From contig NZ_JAUDEA010000008.1 in the NCBI RefSeq assembly GCF_030372065.1, forward strand, positions 1-64,000: a DNA stretch of 64,000 bases, written 5' to 3'. A model generated the notes under the pieces. It searched no databases. It was not told the DNA's origin and saw only the letters and a list, made by a program, of their open reading frames with translations. The translations under genes were made by a program, and so were the position numbers. Origin of the DNA: Thermophilibacter provencensis (lineage in GTDB: Bacteria; Actinomycetota; Coriobacteriia; Coriobacteriales; Atopobiaceae). Shown here one piece after another: positions 17,551 through 25,781 of this stretch; positions within the stretch are counted from its first letter, which is position 1; each line of letters opens with the position of its first letter.

Positions 17551-17921
17551 GTGCCGAGAAAAGCCCGGGTCTGTACCACACAAGAGAGGCCGTGCCGAGA
17601 AAAGCCTGGGTCTGTACCACCTTCTGGAAATCGTGCCGAGAAAGTTGGTCCTCTGTACCAAGCAGCTCACACTCATGCCGAGAATACCGGCCGGCTGTAC
17701 CAGTGCATGTGAAGGGGTGCCGAGAGAATCATCCCGCTGTACCACTTATGCCGAGAAAAAAGCGTCCCTGTACCACTTGGTTGGTCGCGGGGATGAAGTG
17801 GAGAAGTATGCCCGGTACAGTCTCGCGATTTTCTCGGCGCGAATTCTGGAAAGCGGTACAGAGGGTGGATATTCTCGGCACGAGCCCCACCCGGCGGCAC
17901 GGCCGGCCGCTATTCTCGGCA
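17551..17921. repeat. Array of 29-bp GCCGAGAAAA-N8-CTGTACCA units
   Basis: Six units run in plus orientation (starts 17551, 17592, 17633, 17675, 17717, 17748), then two run in reverse (ending near 17838 and 17881) plus a reverse half unit at 17911-17921. Each unit is GTGCCGAGAAAA, eight variable bases, CTGTACCAC; spacing is mostly 12-14 bases. A second array of the same units is at 27345-27635. No gene is visible in 17267-17938. Confidence 0.92.
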
Positions 17922-17938
17922 TATCGCCGTGCGCGCGC

Positions 17939-20293
17939 CTACCCCAGACCGAGCGCCATGCCCACGAGGCGCACCACCAGCGCCACGACCCACGCCACGC
18001 CGCACTGCATGGCAACCACAGCCCACATCATGCGCGTGCCCAGCTCGGCCTTGACGGCCGAGACCGCAGCCACGCACGGCGTGTAGAGCAGCGTGAACGT
18101 CAGGAACGCAAACGCCGTGAGCGGCGAGAAGAGCTCCGGCAGCCCCGCCGTGGACCCGCCCATGAGGACGGTCAGCGTGGCCACCACGTTCTCCTTGGCG
18201 CCAAAGCCGGCCGCCAGGGCCGCCGCCGCGCGCCAGTTGCCAAAGCCGAGCGGCACAAAGAGCGGGGCCAGCAGCGCGCCGAGCGCCGCGAGCATGCTCG
18301 CGGACTGGTCGGAGACCACGTTGAGGCGTACGTCAAAGGTCTGCAGGAACCAGATCACCACGCTCGCCACAAAGATGATCGTGAACGCCTTGGTTGCAAA
18401 GCCCTTGGCCTTGTCCCAGGCAAGGCGCGCCACGGTGCGCGGCGCGGGCATGCGGTAGTTGGGGAGCTCCATCACAAACGGCACCGGGTCGCCCTTGAAG
18501 GCCGTCCCCTTGAGCACCAGTGCCACGAGGATGCCCACCACGATGCCCATGAGGTAGAGCGCAATAGTTACGAGCGGCGCGCACTCCGGGAAGAACGCCG
18601 CCGAGAAGAGCGCGTAGACCGGCACCTTGGCCGAGCAGCTCATGAACGGCGTGAGCATGACCGTCATCTTGCGGTCGTGCTCGGAGGGCAGGGTGCGCGT
18701 GGCCATGATGGCGGGCACGCTGCAGCCAAAGCCGATGAGCATGGGCACGAAGCTGCGGCCGGAGAGGCCCAGGCGCCGCAGCAGCTTGTCCATCACAAAG
18801 GCCACGCGCGCCATGTAGCCGGAGTCCTCGAGGATGGAGAGCAGGATGAAGAGCACCACGATGATCGGCAGGAAGGAGAGCACGCTGCCCACGCCGGCAA
18901 AGACGCCGTCTATGACCAGGCTGTGCACCACGGGGTTGAGCCCAAAGGCCGTGAGCGCGGCGTCAACCTGCGCCGTCACCCAGTCAATGCCCAGGGCGAG
19001 AAGGTCTGAGAGCCGCTGACCCACCACGTCAAAGGTGAGCCAGAAGACGAGCGCCATGATTCCGATGAAGACGGGAATGGCCGTGTACTTGCCCGTGAGG
19101 ATGCGGTCGGCCGCCACCGAGCGCGCGTGCTCGCGGCTCTCGTGCGGCTTGACCACGCACTCGGCGCACACGCCCTCGATGAACGAGAAGCGCATGTCGG
19201 CGAGGGCGGCCATGCGGTCGCGCCCGCTCTCCCCCTCCATCTGGCAGATGATGTGCTCCACGGCGTCGAGCTCGTTTTGATCGAGCCCGAGGGCGCGCAC
19301 GACGAGAACGTCGCCCTCGATGAGCTTGGTTGCCGCAAAGCGCACGGGGAGGCTCGCCGCCGCGGCGTGGTCCTCGATGATGTGGCAGATGCCGTGGATG
19401 CAGCGGTGCAGGGCGCCGTGGTCAGGGCCGTCCGCCGCGCAGAAGTCCACGCGCCCGGGGTGCTCGCGGAAGCGCGCCACGTGCAGCACGTGCTCAACGA
19501 GCTCTGAGATGCCCTCCTCGCGCGCCGCGGAGATGGGCACCACGGGGATGCCGAGCGCGGCCTCCAGGCGGTTCACGCTCACCGTGCCGCCGTTGGCCGT
19601 GAGCTCGTCCATCATGTTGAGCGCAAGGACCATCGGCCGGTCGAGCTCCATGAGCTGGAGCGTCAGGTAGAGGTTGCGCTCGATGTTGGTTGCGTCCACG
19701 ATGTCGATGATCGCGTCCGGGTTGTCCTCGAGGATGAAGCGGCGCGAGACCACCTCCTCGCTCGTGTACGGGGAGAGCGAGTAGATGCCCGGCAGGTCCG
19801 TGACCGTGGCCTCGGGGTGGCCCTTGATCTGGCCGTCCTTGCGGTCCACCGTGACGCCCGGGAAGTTGCCCACGTGCTGGTTGGAGCCCGTGAGCGCGTT
19901 GAAGAGCGTGGTCTTGCCGCAGTTCTGGTTGCCGGCCAGGGCCAGGGTGAGGGGACGACCCTCCGGGATGGCCTTGCCGGCGGCGCGGGGCGCGTACTTC
20001 TCGCCAATGGCGGGGTGGTCTGAGGCCTCCAGGCGCTCGATCCCGCGCGGGGCGTCGTGCATGTCGTGCACCTGCGTGAGCGCGATGTGCGCGGCGTCAT
20101 CGCGGCGCAACGTGAGCTCGTAGCCACGCAGGCGGATCTCCAGCGGGTCGCCCATGGGGGCGCGCTTCATGAGCGTGACCTCCACGCCGGGCGTGAGGCC
20201 CATGTCCAGTATGTGCTGGCGCAGGGACGCCTCGTCGCAGTCAACCGACGCAACGATCGCGTCCTTGCCTATCTCAAGCTCGTCAAGGTTCAT
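17939..20293 (-). CDS. feoB: FeoA-FeoB fusion, ferrous iron transporter
   Basis: The 784-residue protein joins a FeoA SH3-like domain (about 1-75, with DMGLTPGVEVTLMKRAPMGD) to a complete FeoB: G1 GNQNCGKTT, DLPGIYSLSPYT, G4 NMMD, then a polytopic membrane domain with two gate repeats. FeoB imports Fe(II) and depends on its GTPase domain. The ATG at 20293 follows GAGAGGGCCGC. A second, unfused feoA-feoA-feoB set lies at 45.4-48.8 kb. No GTTAG-N6-CTAAC box is seen upstream, so control may differ. Confidence 0.92.
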   Translation of the reverse strand: MNLDELEIGKDAIVASVDCDEASLRQHILDMGLTPGVEVTLMKRAPMGDPLEIRLRGYELTLRRDDAAHIALTQVHDMHDAPRGIERLEASDHPAIGEKYAPRAAGKAIPEGRPLTLALAGNQNCGKTTLFNALTGSNQHVGNFPGVTVDRKDGQIKGHPEATVTDLPGIYSLSPYTSEEVVSRRFILEDNPDAIIDIVDATNIERNLYLTLQLMELDRPMVLALNMMDELTANGGTVSVNRLEAALGIPVVPISAAREEGISELVEHVLHVARFREHPGRVDFCAADGPDHGALHRCIHGICHIIEDHAAAASLPVRFAATKLIEGDVLVVRALGLDQNELDAVEHIICQMEGESGRDRMAALADMRFSFIEGVCAECVVKPHESREHARSVAADRILTGKYTAIPVFIGIMALVFWLTFDVVGQRLSDLLALGIDWVTAQVDAALTAFGLNPVVHSLVIDGVFAGVGSVLSFLPIIVVLFILLSILEDSGYMARVAFVMDKLLRRLGLSGRSFVPMLIGFGCSVPAIMATRTLPSEHDRKMTVMLTPFMSCSAKVPVYALFSAAFFPECAPLVTIALYLMGIVVGILVALVLKGTAFKGDPVPFVMELPNYRMPAPRTVARLAWDKAKGFATKAFTIIFVASVVIWFLQTFDVRLNVVSDQSASMLAALGALLAPLFVPLGFGNWRAAAALAAGFGAKENVVATLTVLMGGSTAGLPELFSPLTAFAFLTFTLLYTPCVAAVSAVKAELGTRMMWAVVAMQCGVAWVVALVVRLVGMALGLG

Positions 20294-20352
20294 GCGGCCC
20301 TCTCTCATTGCTCCGTCCGGAGGCAATTGTAGCGTGAGGGCCCGCGGCAAAG

Positions 20353-20400
20353 GGGCAGCACGCGGACGGTTCTTCTCGCTGAAACGTCCGAGAGCTGCCC
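20353..20400. repeat. 26-bp GGACG dyad inside GGGCAGC arms
   Basis: The GGACGGTT...AAACGTCC unit at 20364-20389 encloses TTCTTCTCGCTG and is flanked by GGGCAGC/GCTGCCC. It is the inverted form of the units at 14422-14508. Confidence 0.65.
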
Positions 20401-20420
20401 GTATGAGAGGCGTGGGGCCG

Positions 20421-21275
20421 CTACCCCCTCATCGCAAAGGCCACGCCGATGGCGCCCGGCCCGCAGTGGGAGGTGATGACGTTGCCGGTCTCGTACCACT
20501 CGACCTCAACAAAGCCCCACTCGACGGCGCGGTCGGTCACGGCACGCCGCACCTGCTCGGGCAGACCGGGAGACTTCACGAAGACGATGCGCGCCGGGTC
20601 AAAGCCCTCCTCCGGAACGAGGTAGTCGAGCAGCGCGAGCGCAGCAGAGCCCATGGAGCCGCGCAGCTTCTTGGTGGCGACGAGCCTTCCATCGATGAGC
20701 TCCACCACCGGCTTGATCTTGAGCAGCGTGGCGCCGAGAAACGCCACGTTGGAGAGACGCCCTCCCGCGCGCAGGTAGCCGAGGTCACCGGGGAGAAACG
20801 CCATGCGCACGCGCGCGGAAAGGCCCTCGGCGTAGGCGCGTGCCTCGGCCGCGGTTGCCTCGGGGTGCTCGCTCACCCAGGCGAGGGTCTCTCGCACCAC
20901 GAGCCCCTGGCCAATCGTCACGTGTCGCGTGTCGAGCGTCGTGACGTAGTCGCGCCCCTCGGCCGCGGCGATGGCGGACTCAAGCGAGCAGGTCGTGACC
21001 GCCGAGTAGGCGATGTGCAGGATCTGCGCCTCGGGGTCCTCCTCGTGGATGCGGTCAAAGGCGACCTCGAAGTCGTGCGGGGTGCAGCCGCTCGTCTTGG
21101 GCAGCACGCCGAGCTGACGGCACTGCTCGAGCATCTCCGCGGCAGAGAGCTCGCCGTCGTCGATGGTCTTGTCGCCAATGGTCACGTGCATGGGCACGAG
21201 CACCACGCCCAGCTCCGCCGCCTCGGCCGCCGGGATGTCGCAGCCGGTCTCCGCCGTGATCACGATCCTTGCCAT
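20421..21275 (-). CDS. DegV-family fatty-acid-binding protein
   Basis: The 284-residue protein shows the DegV plan: N-terminal ITAETGCDIP, then KTSGCTPHDFE, the YLRAGGRLS segment, LKIKPVVEL and a C-terminal SHCGPGAIGVAF. DegV/FakB proteins bind a single fatty acid and present it to the kinase FakA; no fakA is in this window. The ATG at 21275 follows GGGAGGGGAGCT. Lipid specificity is unknown. Confidence 0.88.
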   Translation of the reverse strand: MARIVITAETGCDIPAAEAAELGVVLVPMHVTIGDKTIDDGELSAAEMLEQCRQLGVLPKTSGCTPHDFEVAFDRIHEEDPEAQILHIAYSAVTTCSLESAIAAAEGRDYVTTLDTRHVTIGQGLVVRETLAWVSEHPEATAAEARAYAEGLSARVRMAFLPGDLGYLRAGGRLSNVAFLGATLLKIKPVVELIDGRLVATKKLRGSMGSAALALLDYLVPEEGFDPARIVFVKSPGLPEQVRRAVTDRAVEWGFVEVEWYETGNVITSHCGPGAIGVAFAMRG

Positions 21276-21299
21276 AGCTCCCCTCCCAAACCTGAAACC

Positions 21300-21336
21300 T
21301 GACAAAAGTTGACAAAAGTGACAGGGTTAATTGTCA
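21300..21336. repeat. TGACAAAAG...GTGACAGGG repeat
   Basis: TGACAA and TTGTCA ends enclose a doubled GACAAAAGT and GTGACAGGG, in the divergent gap between the DegV gene and the DXS-type gene. It has the family sequence but a weak stem. Confidence 0.55.
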
Positions 21337-21521
21337 TCATCACCACCCGAGCGACCCGATTGTACGGGCAGCGGCCCCGCAACCCGGCCGCGCTTTTGCC
21401 GGGCGTGCGCCTTTTGCATTCCGAACGCTCTTTCCGCAGATGCGACACAACTCCGGCCTGAAAATGTGAGATGCTGTATTGCTGCAACTATGATGAGAGA
21501 CAACCGTGAGGAGGGGGCACC

Positions 21522-23297
21522 ATGTATCTTGAGCGCATCAGCTCGCCGGAAGACGTGCGCGCCCTCCCTGCCCGCGCGCTCCCCACACTCTGCGAGGAGA
21601 TTCGCCGCGGCATCATCGAGAGCTCGTCCGTCGTGGGCGGCCATATGGGCTCAAACCTCGCCGTCGTCGAGCTCACCGTTGCCCTGCACCGCGTCTTTGA
21701 GACCCCGCGGGACAAGATCGTCTTCGACGTCTCGCACCAGACCTACGCCCACAAGATGCTCACGGGCCGCGCGCCCGCGTTTCTCGACCCCGCGCGCTAC
21801 GAGGACGTCTCCGGCTTCTCCAACCCCGGCGAGTCCGAGCATGACCTCTTTGCGATGGGCCACACCTCCACCTCGGTGAGCCTTGCCTGCGGACTTGCCA
21901 CGGCACGCGACCTCGCCGGCGAGAAGTACGACGTGGTGGCCGTCATCGGCGACGGCTCGCTCTCCGGCGGCCTGGCCTTCGAGGGCCTTGACAACGCCGC
22001 CGAGCTGGGAAGCGGCCTCATCATCGTAGTCAACGACAACGAGTGGTCGATCGCGCCCAACCACGGCGGCATCTACCGCAACCTCGCTGAGCTGCGCGCC
22101 ACCCGCGGCGCGAGCGAGCACAACGTCTTCCGCTCGCTCGGACTCGACTACCGCTACCTCGAGAACGGCCACGACGTCGCCGCGCTCGAGGAGGCGCTGC
22201 GCGAGCTCGCGGGCACGGACCGCCCCGTGGTCCTCCACGTCCACACCGAGAAGGGCCACGGCTACGAGCCCGCGCTCGCCGACCCCGAGGGCTGGCATCA
22301 CGCCACCCCCTTTGACGTGGCAACCGGCAGCCCCGCGCAGGACCTCGGCTCGGACGACTACGCGAGCATCACGGCGGACCACCTCGTGCGCCGCATGGAG
22401 CGGGACCGCTCTCTCGTGGCCGTGAGCGCTGCCACGCCCTACATCATGGGCTTCACCCCGGAGCTGCGCGAGCGCGCTGGCGCCCAGTTTGTTGACGTGG
22501 GCATCGCAGAGGAGCACGCCGTCACCTACGTGACCGGGCTCGCGCGCGGCGGGGCGTGCCCGGTGCTCGGCATCTACGCAACCTTCCTCCAGCGCTCCTA
22601 TGACGAGCTCTGGCACGACCTCTGCCTCAACGCGGCACCCGCCGTCATTCTCGTCTTTGGCGCCTCGGCCTTTGGCACCACGGATGCCACGCACCTCGGC
22701 TTCTACGACATCGCCATGCTCGGCGACATGCCCGGCCTCCCCTACCTCGCTCCCACCTGCCGCGAGGAGTACCTCGACATGCTCGACTGGGCGCTCGACC
22801 AGACCGCGGGGCCCGTGGCCATCCGCGTCCCGGTGGCAGGCGTCGAGTCCAGGCCGGACTTCGCGCGCCCCTCCGACTACGCGTGCGGGTATGAGCTTGT
22901 GCGCAGGGGCTCCAAGGTGGCACTTCTCGCCCTGGGCGACCTCTTCCCGCTGGGCGAGAAGGTCGCGGACGAGCTCGCCGCGCGCGGCGTGAGCGCCACC
23001 CTGGTAAACCCGCGCCTGGCTACGACCGTCGACGAGGGGCTTCTCGCCGACCTTGCCGAGAACCACGAGCTGGTCGTCACCATTGAGGACGGCATCGTGG
23101 ACGGCGGCTTTGGCGAGCGCTGCGCTCGGGTGCTCGCCGAGCGGGGCCGCGTGCGCGTTCGCTGCTACGGACTGCCCCGCGCCTTCCCCGACCGCTACGT
23201 GCCCGAGGAGCTTCTCGCCAGCTGCGGCATGACGGCCGAGGGCATCACCGCGGACGTGCTCGAGACGCTGGGCGTCACCAACGTCCGCACGGCATAG
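21522..23297 (+). CDS. 1-deoxy-D-xylulose-5-phosphate synthase-type ThDP enzyme
   Basis: The 591-residue protein has the DXS domain order: a ThDP-binding N-half with SHQTYAHKMLTGR, GHTSTSVSLACGLA, IGDGSLSGGLAFEGLDNA and NDNEWSIAPNHGG, then a transketolase-like middle domain with DVGIAEEHAVTYVTGLA (catalytic Glu) and a C-terminal domain. DXS condenses pyruvate and glyceraldehyde 3-phosphate for isoprenoid, thiamine or pyridoxal synthesis. It is slightly shorter than canonical DXS (about 620), and SHQ replaces the usual GHQ, so it may be a DXS-like paralogue. GAGGAGGGGGCACC precedes the ATG. Confidence 0.8.
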   Translation: MYLERISSPEDVRALPARALPTLCEEIRRGIIESSSVVGGHMGSNLAVVELTVALHRVFETPRDKIVFDVSHQTYAHKMLTGRAPAFLDPARYEDVSGFSNPGESEHDLFAMGHTSTSVSLACGLATARDLAGEKYDVVAVIGDGSLSGGLAFEGLDNAAELGSGLIIVVNDNEWSIAPNHGGIYRNLAELRATRGASEHNVFRSLGLDYRYLENGHDVAALEEALRELAGTDRPVVLHVHTEKGHGYEPALADPEGWHHATPFDVATGSPAQDLGSDDYASITADHLVRRMERDRSLVAVSAATPYIMGFTPELRERAGAQFVDVGIAEEHAVTYVTGLARGGACPVLGIYATFLQRSYDELWHDLCLNAAPAVILVFGASAFGTTDATHLGFYDIAMLGDMPGLPYLAPTCREEYLDMLDWALDQTAGPVAIRVPVAGVESRPDFARPSDYACGYELVRRGSKVALLALGDLFPLGEKVADELAARGVSATLVNPRLATTVDEGLLADLAENHELVVTIEDGIVDGGFGERCARVLAERGRVRVRCYGLPRAFPDRYVPEELLASCGMTAEGITADVLETLGVTNVRTA

Positions 23298-23317
23298 GTC
23301 CGCGCGGGCGCCTCTCC

Positions 23318-23899
23318 CTATCCCTCCTGCTCGTCGCGCAGCTCTCCGCGCAGGCGCGAGAGCGTGACGGGCGTCATGCCGAGCAGGGACGCCACGTACT
23401 TGTTGGGGACCTCGTCGATGAGGCCGGGGTGGGTCTCCAGGAACCAGAGGTAGCGATCGCGGGCGCGCATCTGCGAGACGATGCGACGGACGGTCCAGTG
23501 CTCGCGCCACGCCTCGCTCAGAAGGCGAATGTAGAGGTGGTTGGCGGGCAGGCTCGTCTCCAGAAGACGGGCGATGAGCGGCAGTCCCACCGAGACGACG
23601 GTGCCGTCCGTGAGCATCTCAACGGTCGCGATGGACGGATCTCCGAGCTCTGGAGTGGGCGCGAGCACGCTTCCCGGCCGCCAGACGATGCAGTCCGTGA
23701 CCTCATGGCCGTCCGCGTCAAACGAGAAGCTCCGAGCCACGCCGGACGCGAGGAAGTGCACCGTGGTGGGCGTCTCCCCACGCGTCAGGAGGAGGTCGCC
23801 CTTCTTGAGCGCGGTCTCAGCCGCCGACTCGGCAAGAACATGAGCGAGGTTTGCGTCAGAGACGCCGACGACCTCGACGAAGAAAGTCTCGAGATTCAC
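23318..23899 (-). CDS. Crp/Fnr-family regulator
   Basis: The 193-residue protein has a cyclic-nucleotide-binding-like beta-barrel domain (about 1-115, with LLLTRGETPTTVHFLASGVA) and a short C-terminal helix-turn-helix, NKYVASLLGMTPVTLSRLRG. The N-terminal Cys residues of Fnr iron-sulphur sensors are absent, so the signal is probably a small ligand. It stands alone, 21 bases past the convergent DXS-type gene. Targets unknown. Confidence 0.82.
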   Translation of the reverse strand: MNLETFFVEVVGVSDANLAHVLAESAAETALKKGDLLLTRGETPTTVHFLASGVARSFSFDADGHEVTDCIVWRPGSVLAPTPELGDPSIATVEMLTDGTVVSVGLPLIARLLETSLPANHLYIRLLSEAWREHWTVRRIVSQMRARDRYLWFLETHPGLIDEVPNKYVASLLGMTPVTLSRLRGELRDEQEG

Positions 23900-23970
23900 A
23901 CATAGCCTCCCTGCCTAGCTTGCGAAACGCTTTTTGGGTCCAACAACTTTACTTCATCCCCCGGGGCATA

Positions 23971-25329
23971 TCACTCCACGTCGTCGGGCTCCACGGGCTT
24001 CTCGCTCCGCGCCTCCTCGAACTTCTCGCGCATCGTGGGGTTCTTCCACGTGAGCTTGCGGATGGTGAGCTCGTCGGCCTTCTTGTTGGCAAGGCGCAGC
24101 TGGTTCTCGGACGAGGTGAGGTTCTCCTTCACCTTCTGGAGGTGCTGAATCGTCTTGTCGATCTCCTCGATTGCGGTCTGGAACTTGCGGCTCGCCGTGT
24201 CGTAGTTCTTGCCAAAGCCCTCCTTGAACTTCTCGAGCGCGTCCTCAAAGTGCGTGATGTCAATGTTTTGCTGGCGAATCTCGGCGAGCTCGCGGCGGTA
24301 GGAGTGCGCGTTCTCGGCGGTGTTTCTCAGAAGCGTGATCATGGGGATGAAGAACTGCGGGCGGATGACGTACATCTTCTCGTACTCGTACGACACGTCG
24401 ACGATGCCCGAGTTGTAGAGCTCGCTCTCCGGCTCAAGCAGCGAGACCAGCACGGCGTACTCGCAGCCCTTGTTGCGCCGGTCCTGGTCGAGCTTCCTGA
24501 AGAAGTCCGAGTTCTTGTGGCGGCTGCGCGCGGCGGAAGCGTCCTCCTCGCTCTTCATCTCAAACATGATGGAGACGATCTCAACGCCGTCCGCGTCCTT
24601 CTCGCGAAAGACGTAGTCGCCCTTGGAGCCGTCCACGACCTCGTTGTCCTTGTGGAACTCCGCGTTGCGAAAGCCGAGGCTGCGCCAGCGGTTGAACTCC
24701 ATCTCGCAGTGCTGCTCGAGCGTCTCTCCGATGAGCTTGGTCGTGAGCTTGGAGCGCTGGTTGCGCAGGCGCTCGATCTCATCCTCGCGGTCGCGGATGG
24801 TCTGGTCCTTGAGGTTGGCCTGCTCCGTGAGCTGCTGCTTGAGGGATGCCTCCACCTGCTCGCGCTCGAGCTTGGCGGCGCGCAGGTCGCTCTCAAGGCG
24901 AACGATCTGCTTGTCCTGCTCGCCCGTTGCCTCCGTGATGGCGAGCGCCTTCTCCGAGGCAAAGGACGCTTCACGAGTCTTGAGCTGGGCCTCCAGCTCC
25001 GCAATTCGGCGCTCCCCCTCCGCAAGGCGCTCCGCGAGGGTCTTCTCGGCATTGGCGCGCTCGAGCGCAAGGGCATCCGAGCCCTCGCGAAGCTGGGCCT
25101 TCAGCCGCACGATCTCCGCGTCGCGCTCCGCGGTGGCCTGGGTGGCCTCCTGCCGGGCGAGGGCCACGGCGGCGTCCACGGCACTCGCGCGCTCGCGCTC
25201 CGCAAGGCGCTCGCGCTCCGCGAGCTCGCGCGTGAACTCGGCGTCTCGGACCTGTCGCACTATCTGGGCATACTCGGACTCGTCTACCTGAAATACCTCG
25301 CCGCAGTGCGGGCACTTGATCTCTGCCAT
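23971..25329 (-). CDS. DUF2130 coiled-coil protein
   Basis: The 452-residue protein begins with a zinc-ribbon-like CPHC motif, continues with about 170 residues of charged coiled coil, and ends in the DUF2130 domain (KLIGETLEQHCEMEFNRWR, GDYVFRE, SIMFEMKSE). The D...ExK spacing in the last two blocks resembles a PD-(D/E)xK nuclease core; this is inference. The C-terminal 80 residues are again helical. The start follows GGAGAGCCCC. Role unknown. Confidence 0.82.
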   Translation of the reverse strand: MAEIKCPHCGEVFQVDESEYAQIVRQVRDAEFTRELAERERLAERERASAVDAAVALARQEATQATAERDAEIVRLKAQLREGSDALALERANAEKTLAERLAEGERRIAELEAQLKTREASFASEKALAITEATGEQDKQIVRLESDLRAAKLEREQVEASLKQQLTEQANLKDQTIRDREDEIERLRNQRSKLTTKLIGETLEQHCEMEFNRWRSLGFRNAEFHKDNEVVDGSKGDYVFREKDADGVEIVSIMFEMKSEEDASAARSRHKNSDFFRKLDQDRRNKGCEYAVLVSLLEPESELYNSGIVDVSYEYEKMYVIRPQFFIPMITLLRNTAENAHSYRRELAEIRQQNIDITHFEDALEKFKEGFGKNYDTASRKFQTAIEEIDKTIQHLQKVKENLTSSENQLRLANKKADELTIRKLTWKNPTMREKFEEARSEKPVEPDDVE

Positions 25330-25516
25330 GGGGCTCTCCGTCCTTCTCGACTATGACCAGCTTACTCGTACCACCGGACAACAATTGCCGAGAAGTGCAT
25401 CGCGCCTTTGGAACGAGAATTGCCATAGTTTGATGTTTTTCATTCGCCCGGAATGCACCTGGCGCACTTTTGCCGTCCCGCGCTCGCGGGGAGGCCGTTT
25501 CCGTGAGGTTTGAGGT

Positions 25517-25663
25517 GGTTTTGGGCAACACTTTTTATGTACTCAATGCCTTTGGAAGGCATCGCGGGTCACGTGGTCAACGTTTCCGCAGGTCGTTCTG
25601 CTTGGCAGGGGCCCCTTAACGTGCAGGACGGCGTTGGATATCAAATCTTTTGCCCAAAACCGG
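25517..25663. repeat. GGGCAACA facing pair
   Basis: GGTTTTGGGCAACACTTTTT at 25517 faces ATATCAAATCTTTTGCCC near 25638, with about 95 bases between. It lies in the 452-base gap between the DUF2130 gene and htrA, which holds no gene that I can see. Confidence 0.75.
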
Positions 25664-25725
25664 TCGGTATCACCAGCGCCGAGAAGGGCATGGGGGTGGG
25701 TTGGTGACAAAGGTGGTGACAAAGA

Positions 25726-25753
25726 GGGCCCCACGGCAGATGCCGTGGGGCCC
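25726..25753 (-). terminator. htrA terminator
   Basis: A 13-bp perfect stem, GGGCCCCACGGCA with a 2-nt loop, lies 28 bases after the htrA stop and is followed on the minus strand by CTCTTTGTC. Confidence 0.8.
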
Positions 25754-25781
25754 GAGTCGCCGTTCTTCTTGCCTCTTGCGC

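Noticed and set aside
17452-17745. Peptide with repeated MVQ...LGT segments read through the 17.5-kb array
   Set aside because: It is a translation of the 29-bp repeats, has no ribosome site, and differs in the second array.
17551-17921. Possible CRISPR array
   Set aside because: Units change orientation, the variable part is only 8 bases inside the unit, gaps are about 12 bases, and no cas gene is present.
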